DNA of 64,000 nt from Methylobacterium sp. NMS14P (lineage in GTDB: Bacteria; Pseudomonadota; Alphaproteobacteria; Rhizobiales; Beijerinckiaceae), in the NCBI RefSeq assembly GCF_028583545.1, contig NZ_CP087106.1, positions 3,704,501-3,768,500 on the forward strand. The letters are read 5' to 3'. The translations under genes and the position numbers were made by a program. Positions 19,986 through 28,237 of this stretch are shown here, piece after piece. Position 1 is the first letter of the stretch. Each line of letters starts with the position of its first letter. A model generated the notes under the pieces. It had not been told where the DNA came from, did no database searches, and was given only the letters and a program-made list of their open reading frames with translations.

Positions 19986-19991
19986 TGTCAA
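19986..19991 (-). promoter_or_regulatory. Candidate -35 element of amide operon promoter
   Basis: A perfect TTGACA on the minus strand lies 140 bases upstream of amiC. No strong -10 hexamer is present at 17 bases (GAGCCT), so the promoter may be weak or use an alphaproteobacterial -10. It is placed so that both leader hairpins would be transcribed. Confidence 0.4.
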
Positions 19992-20276
19992 GTCCCGCGC
20001 AGTCTTTTCAGAACCGGCGTCTTGATGATTGCTTCCCGGATCCCCCGCCGCGGTCGGCGCGATGGCGCCTCACCGACGCCGCGGCGCAGGGCGCGACGCC
20101 AATGACGGCCGCCAACCCGCGAGCGGCGGACCGACGTCCGCCACGTCGGCAGGACCGATTATTCCACTTCAAGGAATGATGAACTGCGCAGAACGCGTAT
20201 TCTGCCAAGCCGGACGCGGCGGCATTCTCCGGACACGGCCCGGGGCGATCCCGGCTTCCTACGGAGATCCACGGTC

Positions 20277-20894
20277 ATGAAGCTCTACCACCATCCCCTC
20301 TCGGGCCACGCGCACCGGGCGCGCCTGTTCCTGTCCCTGGTCGACGCCCCGCACGAGCTGATCGAGGTCGACCTGAAGGCAGGCGGGCACAAGACGCCGG
20401 CCTTCCTCGCCATGAACCCGTTCGGTCAGGTGCCGGTGCTCGACGACGACGGCGTGATCGTCTCCGATTCCAACGCCATCCTCGTGTACGTGGCGAAGCG
20501 GCTCGGCCGGTCCGACTGGCTGCCCGAGGATCCGCGCGCCGCGGCGGCGGTCCAGCGCTGGCTCTCGGTCGCGGCGGGCGAACTCGCCTACGGCCCGGCG
20601 GCCGCGCGCCTGATCACGGTCTTCGGCGCCAAGTTCCTTCCGGAGGAGGTGATCGCCCGGGCACACACGCTCCTGGGGCGGCTCGAGGCGCATCTCGACG
20701 GCCGGGACTGGCTCGCGGCCGCGCGGCCGACCATCGCGGACGTGGCGGTCTACAGCTACCTCGCCCGCGCCCCGGAGGGGAACGTCGACCTGTCGGGCTA
20801 CCCGCGGGTCGGGGCCTTCCTGCGCCGGGTCGAGGGCCTGCCGGGCTTCGTCCCCTTCGCCGAGACCCCCGCGGGCCTCACGGCCGCGGCGTGA
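20277..20894 (+). CDS. Glutathione S-transferase family protein
   Basis: A 205-residue cytosolic GST. The N-terminal thioredoxin fold shows [20 protein letters not shown], the cis-proline motif [11 protein letters not shown] and the glutathione-contacting [14 protein letters not shown]. The all-helical C-terminal domain has the N-capping block [19 protein letters not shown], typical of bacterial beta- or theta-like GSTs. The SGHAHR segment places serine where a catalytic residue is expected. The next gene starts 56 bases downstream on the same strand, so this GST and the redox fusion protein are probably co-expressed. Confidence 0.92.
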   Translation: MKLYHHPLSGHAHRARLFLSLVDAPHELIEVDLKAGGHKTPAFLAMNPFGQVPVLDDDGVIVSDSNAILVYVAKRLGRSDWLPEDPRAAAAVQRWLSVAAGELAYGPAAARLITVFGAKFLPEEVIARAHTLLGRLEAHLDGRDWLAAARPTIADVAVYSYLARAPEGNVDLSGYPRVGAFLRRVEGLPGFVPFAETPAGLTAAA

Positions 20895-20950
20895 CCGGAA
20901 GCCCCCGGGCGCGTCCGCGCCCGGGGCGGATTCCCGTGGAGGGCGCGGCG

Positions 20951-23008
20951 ATGGCCGAGAGTCAGATTTTTGCGACGCTGCCGACATGGCATGCCGGCGA
21001 GACGTCCATCCAGGAGACGGTCGGCGCCGCCGACCGGATGGCGGTGATCGGCCAGAGGGTGGTGCGGGACTTCATGCCCGACCAGCACCGCGCCTTCTTC
21101 GCGCAGATCCCGTTCGTCGTGCTGGGCAGCGTCGACCGGCAGGGCGACGCCTGGGCCACGCTCCTGGCCGGCGGCCCCGGCTTCATCACGTCGCCCTCGG
21201 CCACGACCCTCGACATCGCCGCGCGGCCGGACCCGGCCGACCCCGCGTCCGAGGGCACGGGCGACGGCGACGCCATCGGCCTCCTGGGGATCGCGCTGGA
21301 CAACCGCCGCCGCAACCGCGTCAACGGTCTCGTCCGCTCCACGGCCGGCGGGGGCCTGCACTTCGACGTCGACCAGAGCTTCGGAAACTGCCCGCAATAC
21401 ATCCAGCTGCGCGACCTGAGCTTCGTGGATGGGCCGGGCGCCCCCGCCCCGGACCCCGCCGAGGAGAGCGCTGCGCTCGACGCGGCGGCGCGCGGCCTGA
21501 TCGCGGCGGCCGACACGTTCTTCGTGGCCTCCTACGCCGACCGCGAGGGCCGGCGGCAGGTCGATGTCTCGCATCGCGGCGGCAAGGCGGGCTTCGTCCG
21601 CGTCGCCGCGGACGGCACGCTGACCATCCCCGACTTCGCCGGCAACCTGTTCTTCGCCACCCTCGGGAACATCCTCCTGAACGGCAGGGCCGGCCTGGTC
21701 TTCACCGATTTCGAGACGGGCGATCTCCTGCAGCTGACCGGCGACGCCGCGGTGATCCTGGACTCGCCCGAGATCGCAGCCTTCCAGGGCGCCGAGCGGC
21801 TCTGGACCTTCCGGCCGCGCCGGGTGATCCGCCGGCGCGGCGCCCTTCCGCTGCGCTGGTCGTTCCGGGCGGATGGCTGGTCGCCGAACGCGCTGATGAC
21901 CGGCGACTGGGCGGAGGCCGCCGACCGCGTCCGGGCGGCCGGGCGCGCGGCGCAGTGGCGGCCGTTCCGTGTGGCCGAGATCGTCGACGAGAGCCGCACC
22001 ATCCGGTCCTTCCACCTGATCCCGGACGACGGGGCCGGGCGGCTCCCGCACCGCGCGGGCCAGCATCTCCCGATCCGCGTGACGGTGCCCGGGGCGGAGG
22101 CGCCGGTGATCCGGACCTACACGCTCTCGGTCGCGCCCTCGGACCCGACCTACCGGATCAGCGTGAAGCGCGACGGCGCCGTCTCGCAGCACCTCCACGA
22201 CCGCGTCCGGGTCGGGGACATCGTCGAGGCGCGCGCGCCCGGCGGCGGCTTCACCCTCGACGCGGGCGCGGCGCGCCCCGCGGTGCTGCTCGCCGGCGGC
22301 ATCGGGATCACCCCCCTCCTCGCGATGCTCCGCCACGTGGTCTACGAGGGCCTGCGCACCCGCAGGATCCGGCCGACCACGCTCGTCTACGCCGCCCGCA
22401 CGCGGGCCGAGCGCGCCTTCGACCGGGAGCTGTCCGAACTCGCCGCGGCGGCGCAGGGGGCCGTCCGGATCGTGCGCGTCCTGAGCGACGTGTCCGATGC
22501 CCGGCCCGGCGCCGATTACGAGGCCGCGGGCCGGATCGACATGGCGCTGCTCACGCGGTTCCTCGCCTTCGCGGACTACGATTTCTACCTGTGCGGGCCG
22601 TCGGCCTTCACCCAGGCGCTCTATGACGGGCTGCGCGGCTACAACGTGGCGGACGACCGGATCCACGCGGAGGCGTTCGGCCCCTCGGGGCTGGTCCGCG
22701 ATTCGGGCGCGGCGGCCCCACCGCGCCCGCCGGCCTCCACCGTGACGGTGCCCGTCGCCTTCCTCGACACCGGCAAGGAGGCGCGCTGGACGCCGGATTC
22801 GGGCAGCCTCCTCGACCTCGCCGAGGCCCGCGGCCTCGCGCCGGAGTTCAGCTGCCGCGAGGGCAGCTGCGGGACCTGCCGGACCAAGCTGCTCGCCGGC
22901 GCGGTGACCTATCTCAGGGAGCCGAGCGCCGCCGTGGCGGAGGACGAGGTGCTGATCTGCTCAGCGGTGCCCGCGGAGGGCACGGACCGGGTGCAGCTGG
23001 CACTCTGA
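20951..23008 (+). CDS. Three-domain PNPOx-like / FAD-NAD(P) reductase / [2Fe-2S] ferredoxin fusion
   Basis: A 685-residue multidomain oxidoreductase. Residues about 30-270 are a pyridoxamine-phosphate-oxidase-like flavin-binding fold ([54 protein letters not shown]). Residues about 330-580 form a ferredoxin-reductase module ([58 protein letters not shown]). The C-terminal 85 residues are a plant-type ferredoxin with cysteines in [13 protein letters not shown] and LICSA. Electrons likely pass from NAD(P)H through FAD and the iron-sulfur centre to the N-terminal flavin site. The ATG at 20951 has GGAG ahead; an ATG at 20891 overlapping the GST stop is less likely. A terminator follows at 23017. 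Confidence 0.9.
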   Translation: MAESQIFATLPTWHAGETSIQETVGAADRMAVIGQRVVRDFMPDQHRAFFAQIPFVVLGSVDRQGDAWATLLAGGPGFITSPSATTLDIAARPDPADPASEGTGDGDAIGLLGIALDNRRRNRVNGLVRSTAGGGLHFDVDQSFGNCPQYIQLRDLSFVDGPGAPAPDPAEESAALDAAARGLIAAADTFFVASYADREGRRQVDVSHRGGKAGFVRVAADGTLTIPDFAGNLFFATLGNILLNGRAGLVFTDFETGDLLQLTGDAAVILDSPEIAAFQGAERLWTFRPRRVIRRRGALPLRWSFRADGWSPNALMTGDWAEAADRVRAAGRAAQWRPFRVAEIVDESRTIRSFHLIPDDGAGRLPHRAGQHLPIRVTVPGAEAPVIRTYTLSVAPSDPTYRISVKRDGAVSQHLHDRVRVGDIVEARAPGGGFTLDAGAARPAVLLAGGIGITPLLAMLRHVVYEGLRTRRIRPTTLVYAARTRAERAFDRELSELAAAAQGAVRIVRVLSDVSDARPGADYEAAGRIDMALLTRFLAFADYDFYLCGPSAFTQALYDGLRGYNVADDRIHAEAFGPSGLVRDSGAAAPPRPPASTVTVPVAFLDTGKEARWTPDSGSLLDLAEARGLAPEFSCREGSCGTCRTKLLAGAVTYLREPSAAVAEDEVLICSAVPAEGTDRVQLAL

Positions 23009-23016
23009 CGCGCGAG

Positions 23017-23038
23017 ACGGCGCGGCCCGCGCCGTTTT
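23017..23038 (+). terminator. Intrinsic terminator after the redox fusion gene
   Basis: ACGGCGC and GCGCCGT form a perfect 7-base stem with a 5-base loop, followed by TTTT running out of the stem. It lies 8 bases after the stop codon of the fusion protein and would end the GST-fusion transcript. Confidence 0.75.
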
Positions 23039-23130
23039 CCACCTTCCGCGACCGGCGGCGGCGGATCATTCTGCGCCGCGCCGATACCGGAGCCGGGCTG
23101 AACCTTCACCCCGAGAACAAGGAGTCCACC

Positions 23131-23595
23131 ATGTCCCGTCCGCCGCTGCCGCCCTTCGACGAACAGAGCGCGATCACGAAGGTCCGCCTCGCAGAGGATG
23201 GCTGGAACGGCCGCGACCCGGCCAAGGTCGCCCTCGCCTACACGACCGATACCCGCTGGCGGAACCGCGCCGAGTTCCTGAACGGACGGCAGGAGGTGGA
23301 GGCGTTCCTGACCCGCAAGTGGAACCGGGAGCTCGATTACCGCCTGATCAAGGAGCTCTGGGCCTTCACCGGCAACCGGATCGCCGTGCGCTACGCCTAC
23401 GAGTACCACGACGACAGCGGCCACTGGTTCCGGGCCTACGGCAACGAGAACTGGGAGTTCGCCGAGGACGGGCTGATGCGCTATCGGCACAGCAGCATCA
23501 ACGAATTGCCGATCGCGGAATCAGACCGCAAGTTTCACTGGCCCCTCGGGCGCCGACCGGACGATCATCCGGGCCTGAGCCATTTCGGCTTCTGA
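23131..23595 (+). CDS. DUF1348 / NTF2-like (SnoaL-fold) protein
   Basis: A 154-residue soluble protein of the DUF1348 family with an NTF2-like cone fold. The pattern [79 protein letters not shown] and [15 protein letters not shown] matches the family over its whole length. AAGGAG lies 8 bases ahead of the ATG. The biochemical role of the family is unknown. It has its own gap after the upstream terminator and precedes a LysR gene on the same strand, which may regulate it. Confidence 0.88.
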   Translation: MSRPPLPPFDEQSAITKVRLAEDGWNGRDPAKVALAYTTDTRWRNRAEFLNGRQEVEAFLTRKWNRELDYRLIKELWAFTGNRIAVRYAYEYHDDSGHWFRAYGNENWEFAEDGLMRYRHSSINELPIAESDRKFHWPLGRRPDDHPGLSHFGF

Positions 23596-23676
23596 CCGCT
23601 CGGCCGTCGCGCCGGCATGACAGGCCGGGCCGGGCGTGAGCGCCGCGACCCGGCCGCGAAAACCCGGAGCGAGGCC

Positions 23677-24567
23677 ATGGATCGGTGGCAGGCCATGCGC
23701 ATCTTCGCCAAGGTCGCCGAGACGGCGAGCTTCGCGCAGACCGCCCGCCTCCTGCACATGAGCCCGCCGGCCGTGACGCGCGCCGTGGCCGCGCTCGAGG
23801 AAACCATCGGCGCCCGCCTCCTGATCCGGACGACGCGCTCCGTGAAGCTCACGGAGGCGGGCAGCCGGTACTACGAGGATTGCCGGCGGATCCTGACCGA
23901 CATCGCCGAGGCGGAGTCGGCGGCGGCCGGTTCCAACGCGACGCCCTCGGGCACACTCGCGGTGACGGCCTCGGTCATGTTCGGGCGGATGCACGTGCTC
24001 CCGATCGTCACCGACTACCTCGACACCTACCCGACCATGGCGGCGCGGACCCTCTTCGTCGACCGGCCGGTCAGCATCGTCGAGGAGGGGATCGACGTCG
24101 CGATCCGCATCGGTCACCTGACCGATTCCGGGTTCACGGCCGCCCGGGTCGGATCGGTGCGCCACGTCATCTGCGGCGCCCCGGACTACTTCGCGCGGCA
24201 CGGCGTGCCCACGACGCCGGCGGATCTGAAGCGGCACCGGATCGCCGTCTCCACCGGCGCCTTCGCGTCGCCGGAATGGCGGTTCGGCCGGAACGAGCGG
24301 GTGATCGTCCACCCGACCCTGCAGGGCAACACCAACGAGGTCTCGATCGGCGCCGCCCGGTCGGGCTGGGGGCTGGCGCGCGTCCTGAACTACCAGATCG
24401 CTCCGGACCTGCGGGACGGCCGCCTGCAGATCGTGCTCGCCGACTACGAGGAGTCACCGCTGCCCGTCCACGTGCTGTACCCGGAGGGCCGGCACGCGCC
24501 CGCGAAGGTGCGGACCTTCGTCGACTTGGCGGTGTCGCGTCTGCGCGCCAACCGGACGCTGAACTGA
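23677..24567 (+). CDS. LysR family transcriptional regulator
   Basis: A 296-residue regulator. The N-terminal winged helix covers MRIFAKVAETASFAQTARLL, MSPPAVTRAVAALEETIGAR and LLIRTTRSVKLTEAG. The effector-binding domain has VMFGRMHVLPIVTDYL, VDVAIRIGHL-like text (IDVAIRIGHLTDSGFTAARV) and a C-terminal VLYPEGRHAPAKVRTFVDLA typical of the CrgA-like branch. The ATG at 23677 follows CGGAGCGAGG; an upstream ATG at 23617 adds a non-homologous arm. Its targets are unknown. Confidence 0.92.
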   Translation: MDRWQAMRIFAKVAETASFAQTARLLHMSPPAVTRAVAALEETIGARLLIRTTRSVKLTEAGSRYYEDCRRILTDIAEAESAAAGSNATPSGTLAVTASVMFGRMHVLPIVTDYLDTYPTMAARTLFVDRPVSIVEEGIDVAIRIGHLTDSGFTAARVGSVRHVICGAPDYFARHGVPTTPADLKRHRIAVSTGAFASPEWRFGRNERVIVHPTLQGNTNEVSIGAARSGWGLARVLNYQIAPDLRDGRLQIVLADYEESPLPVHVLYPEGRHAPAKVRTFVDLAVSRLRANRTLN

Positions 24568-24587
24568 GAGCGGGCCGAGCCTGCGAC

Positions 24588-24621
24588 GGTCGCATCGGTC
24601 GCATCGGTCGCATTGGTCGCA
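24588..24621 (+). repeat. Nonamer tandem repeat
   Basis: GGTCGCATC is repeated twice exactly, then as GGTCGCATT and a partial GGTCGCA, giving 3.8 copies. It lies 20 bases after the LysR stop in the 273-base gap before the next gene and is followed by a short AT-rich stretch (24640-24662). Copy number may vary by slippage. Confidence 0.85.
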
Positions 24622-24840
24622 GCAGCGAAAAGGATGGTTCAGTCTTAAGTTAGTTTTTCAGGATCTCCCGCATCTTCCGCGGGCAATGGGGGCCCCCTAC
24701 GTGACGAAACCCGAGCGCGCGACCGCGCGCGGCCGCGCTTCAGCGGCCGCCCGCCCGGATGTCGATGCCGCGACGCGCCCGGACCATCGGCACGCGGCGC
24801 GCGCGCCGCGCCCGGCGGCGATCTGAGAGGAGACAGGCGC

Positions 24841-25989
24841 ATGGATCAGTGGACCCGCCTGGACCCCGTCTACGATTCCGAGGCGGCCGCGCGCGCGATC
24901 GCCGCGGCGGCGCCCGCGCGCGCGGACGCCCAGGATCACGACCACGGCTTCCCGCAGGACGACGTCGCCGATCTCGCCCGCCTGGGGCTGCTCGCCGCGC
25001 CCGTCCCGGTGGATCACGGCGGCGCCGGCCTCGGGACGGAGCCGGGCGCCGGTGCCCTGGCGGAGGTCCTGCGGCTGGTCGGCTACGGGAGCCTCGCCCT
25101 CGGCCGGCTCTACGAGGGGCACGTCAACGCCCTCCAGCTCATCGCCCGGTACGGCTCGCCCGCCCAGCGCGTTCGCCTGTTCGCGGACGCGCGCGCCGGC
25201 CATCTGTTCGGTGTCTGGAACACCGGGCCGGGCGAAGGCGGCCTGCGGATCGAGGCCTCGGACGCCGACGGCCATCTCCGCGGCGTGAAGACCTTCGCGT
25301 CGGGCGCCGGCTTCGTCACCCGCGCCCTCGTCACCGCGGGGCATCCGGGACAGGCCGGCACGGCGATGATGGTGGTGCCGCTCGAGGCCGGCACGCGGGC
25401 CGACCTCGCCGCCTGGCGGGCGCAGGGCATGCGCGCCTCGGCGACCGGCACCGTCGACTTCACCGGAATCGCGTTTGACGGCGATCACATCGTGGGCGCG
25501 CCCGACGACTACTTCCGGCAGCCTGCCTTCTCGGGCGGTGCGTGGCGCTTCGCGGCGGTGCAGCTCGGCGGCATCGAGGCGGTGTTCGATGCCTGGCGCG
25601 GCCATCTGGACCGCCTCGGCCGCGGCGGCGATCCGCACCAGCTGGCGCGCCTCGGCGAGGGTGCGATCGCGGTCGAGGGTGCGCGGCTCTGGGTCGAGCG
25701 CGGGGCGCAAGTCGCGTCGGACGCCGCCATGTCGCCGGAGCGCGTCGTCGCCTACATCAACCTGGTCCGCCTCGCGGTCGAGCGCGCGGGCCTCGACGTC
25801 CTCCAGCTGGCCCAGCGCTCGGTCGGCCTGCAGGGCTTCCTGCGCGGCCATCCGCTGGAGCGGCTGTCGCGCGATCTCGCCACCTACCTGCGCCAGCCCG
25901 GGCCGGACAACGCGCTGACCAGCGCGGCCTCCGAGATCCTGCGCACCGGCGGCCTAGCCGGTGACCTGTGGACCGAGAACGCCGCATGA
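24841..25989 (+). CDS. Acyl-CoA dehydrogenase family protein
   Basis: A 382-residue flavoprotein of the acyl-CoA dehydrogenase superfamily. The N-terminal helical domain has FPQDDVADLARLGLLAAPVP and YGSLALGRLYEGHVNALQLI. The middle beta domain has FGVWNTGPGEGGLRIE, GVKTFASGAGFVTRALVTA and QGMRASATGTVDFTGI. The C-terminal helices include VERAGLDVLQLAQRSVGLQG. The text resembles the SfnC/DszC-like branch of the superfamily more than true beta-oxidation enzymes, and no acyl-CoA catalytic glutamate is obvious, so it may be a flavin-dependent oxygenase. Its stop overlaps the start of a cytochrome b561 gene (ATGA). Confidence 0.78.
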   Translation: MDQWTRLDPVYDSEAAARAIAAAAPARADAQDHDHGFPQDDVADLARLGLLAAPVPVDHGGAGLGTEPGAGALAEVLRLVGYGSLALGRLYEGHVNALQLIARYGSPAQRVRLFADARAGHLFGVWNTGPGEGGLRIEASDADGHLRGVKTFASGAGFVTRALVTAGHPGQAGTAMMVVPLEAGTRADLAAWRAQGMRASATGTVDFTGIAFDGDHIVGAPDDYFRQPAFSGGAWRFAAVQLGGIEAVFDAWRGHLDRLGRGGDPHQLARLGEGAIAVEGARLWVERGAQVASDAAMSPERVVAYINLVRLAVERAGLDVLQLAQRSVGLQGFLRGHPLERLSRDLATYLRQPGPDNALTSAASEILRTGGLAGDLWTENAA

Positions 25990-26552
25990 CGGGGCCGGGA
26001 CGTCACGCCGCCGCACCGCGAACCGTCTGGCTGGACACGCCGGAGCGCTACGGCCGCGTCAGCCGCGGCTTCCACTGGCTGATGGCCGCCCTGTTCGCCT
26101 GGCAATTCACGGGCGCTCTGCTCTACGTCACGATCGGCGACACGGCGCTCACGCGCCTCGTCGGTGGCAGCCACTTCACCCTCGGCTTCACCCTGTTCGT
26201 GCTCGTGCTCCTGCGCGGAGTCTGGGGTCTCGCGAACCTTCACCGGCGCCCCGCCCATTCCGGCGCACCGGGGCGCGCCGTCGCGGCCGGACACGGCCTG
26301 ATCTATCTCCTGATGGTCCTGGTCCCGAGCCTCGCGCTGCTGCGCCAGTACGGATCGGGCAAGCCCTTCACGCCCTACGGCATCCCGGTGATGCCGGCGC
26401 GGGAGACGAAGATCGAGTGGATGATGCTGCCCGCCGATCTGTTCCACTACTGGCTGGGCTTCACGCTCCTGGCCGTCGTGCTCGGCCACGCCGCGATGGC
26501 GATCCTGCACCGCAGGCTCTGGAACGAGGCCGTCCTGACGCGGATGACCTGA
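25986..26552 (+). CDS. Cytochrome b561 (diheme inner-membrane electron carrier)
   Basis: A 188-residue membrane protein with four hydrophobic helices. Candidate heme ligands are His30 (RGFHWLMAAL), His63 (GGSHFTLGF), His103 (AAGHGLIYLLM) and His154 (DLFHYWLGF), the pattern of bacterial b561 proteins that move electrons between quinol and a periplasmic or cytoplasmic acceptor. The start overlaps the upstream dehydrogenase stop by four bases; a start at 25968 would lie inside that gene. It converges with the LOV kinase gene 28 bases downstream. Confidence 0.92.
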   Translation: MTGPGRHAAAPRTVWLDTPERYGRVSRGFHWLMAALFAWQFTGALLYVTIGDTALTRLVGGSHFTLGFTLFVLVLLRGVWGLANLHRRPAHSGAPGRAVAAGHGLIYLLMVLVPSLALLRQYGSGKPFTPYGIPVMPARETKIEWMMLPADLFHYWLGFTLLAVVLGHAAMAILHRRLWNEAVLTRMT

Positions 26553-26580
26553 CTGGCGGGGCGCCGACGGCGCGCGATCC

Positions 26581-28134
26581 TCAGGCTTTCGCCTCCGCCG
26601 CGGCGGGCGCCCGGTCGGGCAGCGGCGCGTCTAGCGTGAACACCACGCCGCGGGCGCGGTACTCGATCTCCGCCGAGCCGCCCATCTCGGCGGCCAGGGC
26701 CCGCTCGATGAGCCGCGTGCCGAACCCGCCGCGGGCCGGCGCCGTCACCGCGGGTCCGCCGATCTCCTCCCACCGGAACCAGAGGTGGGACGGCGTCGCC
26801 CCGTCCACCACGTCCCAGTTCAGGACCACCCGCCCCCGGTCGTTCGACAGGGCGCCGTACTTCACCGCGTTGGTCGCCAGTTCGTGCAGCGCCATCGTGA
26901 AGGCGAGGGTCAGGCGCGGCGTCAGCCACACCTCCGGGCCGTTGATCAGGAAGCGCTGTCCCGCCCCGCCCCGGAACGCCTGGAGGGTGCCCTCCACGAT
27001 GACGTCGAGCGTGGCCCCGATCCAGCTCTGGCGGGTCAGGACGTCGTGGGCCGCCGAGAGCGAGTGCAGCCGCGCGTCGAGGGTCCTGTGCGCCTCCTCC
27101 AGGGAGGCGGCGTTGCGCAGGGTCTGGTGCGCGATCGACTGCATGGTCGCCATCGAGTTCTTCACCCGGTGGTTCAGCTCGTCGGCCAGGAGGGTGCGAT
27201 GCTCCTCCGCGCGCTTGCGCTCGGTCACGTCGATGGAGACGCCGGCCATGCTCAGCGGCTGGCCCACCGAGTCGTAGAAGGTCTGGCCCCGGATCTGCAG
27301 CCAGCGCAGCTCACCGCCGGGCGTGCGCGCCCGGTACTCGATGTCGTAGTCGCTGTGCTCGCGGATCGAGGTCTGCACCGCCGCCTGCATGCGGGGCCGA
27401 TCTTCGGGCTCGATCGCGGCGATCAGGTCCTCGTAGCCGAACGGCTCGCCCGGCGCCCGCCCGAAATTCTCCTTGCAGGTGTCGGAGGCCACGAGCCGCA
27501 TGTCGGCGAGATCGAGGGTCCACGAGCCGAAACGTCCGGCCTTCAGGATGAACCGCAGCCGCTCCTCGCTGCGGGTGAGGTCGCTGGTGCGGCGCACCAC
27601 CTCGTGCTCGAGCGCTTCCCGGTCGCGCTGCATCCGCGCGAGCTTCTCCCGCTCCAGCGTCACGTCGAACTGCGACGCGAAGAAGTAGGTGAGCTCCCCG
27701 TCGCGATCGAAGACCGGCGAGATCAGGAGCCGGTTCCAGAAGACCTCGCCGCTCTTCTTGTGGTTCAAGAGCTCGATCTCGATCGGCACGCGGCGGGCGA
27801 TCGCCGTCCTGATCTTCGCGATATCGGCCTTGCCGGTCTCGGGACCCTGCAGGAACCGGCAGTTCCGGCCGATGATCTCGTCGTGGCCGTACCCGGTCAG
27901 CTTCGAGAAGGCGGCGTTGACGAAGACGATGGGGTTGTCCGGCAGATGGGGATCGGTGATCAGCATCGGCATCCGCGTCGCCCGCACGGCGGAGACGAAG
28001 GGGTCGGTACTCGCGTCGGTCCGGGCGAATTCCGCCTCGAAGCGCGTGCGTTCCTGCTGATCCGTCAATGCCCCGTCGCCCCTGCCACGACTTACCGTTG
28101 GCGGCCTTCGGCCCTTGTCGCGCGGCTGTACCAC
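26581..28134 (-). CDS. LOV-PAS-HWE histidine kinase (putative blue-light receptor)
   Basis: A 517-residue soluble kinase from the GTG at 28134; a TTG at 28068 would give 495 residues. The first PAS domain is a LOV domain: IGRNCRFLQGPET places the photo-adduct cysteine at residue 92, with LLNHKKSGEVFWN and the flavin glutamine in FFASQFDVT (155). A short coiled coil (160-195) leads to a second PAS domain (about 192-305). The HWE kinase core has the phospho-acceptor His322 in LNHRVKNSMAT, the HWE histidine 417 in HELATNAVKYGALS and the Trp-Glu pair 455-456 in LWFRWEEIGG. It would sense blue light through FMN. No response regulator is adjacent, so its partner is elsewhere. Confidence 0.93.
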   Translation of the reverse strand: MVQPRDKGRRPPTVSRGRGDGALTDQQERTRFEAEFARTDASTDPFVSAVRATRMPMLITDPHLPDNPIVFVNAAFSKLTGYGHDEIIGRNCRFLQGPETGKADIAKIRTAIARRVPIEIELLNHKKSGEVFWNRLLISPVFDRDGELTYFFASQFDVTLEREKLARMQRDREALEHEVVRRTSDLTRSEERLRFILKAGRFGSWTLDLADMRLVASDTCKENFGRAPGEPFGYEDLIAAIEPEDRPRMQAAVQTSIREHSDYDIEYRARTPGGELRWLQIRGQTFYDSVGQPLSMAGVSIDVTERKRAEEHRTLLADELNHRVKNSMATMQSIAHQTLRNAASLEEAHRTLDARLHSLSAAHDVLTRQSWIGATLDVIVEGTLQAFRGGAGQRFLINGPEVWLTPRLTLAFTMALHELATNAVKYGALSNDRGRVVLNWDVVDGATPSHLWFRWEEIGGPAVTAPARGGFGTRLIERALAAEMGGSAEIEYRARGVVFTLDAPLPDRAPAAAEAKA

Positions 28135-28237
28135 AGCGCGGATCGCTTGTGCGCAACCATCATGCGGGCCGAGACGCCGCAGGGGACCGCGGCGCCTCGC
28201 CCGATCGGGGCCGGGTCGGGCGAGAGACCAGCCGCCG

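Larger units (their letters stand above)
19847..20276. other. Divergent intergenic region between amiC and the GST gene
   Basis: The left half is the amide-operon leader and promoter listed separately. The right half (about 20000-20276) should hold the promoter of the GST gene. No further gene is supported there; short frames in it lack a ribosome site or recognisable product. Confidence 0.6.

Noticed and set aside
20798..22666. A 622-codon leftward frame
   Set aside because: It is antisense to the PNPOx-reductase-ferredoxin gene, which has clear domains.
24588..24621. A CRISPR-like array
   Set aside because: The repeats are 9 bases and directly adjacent with no spacers.
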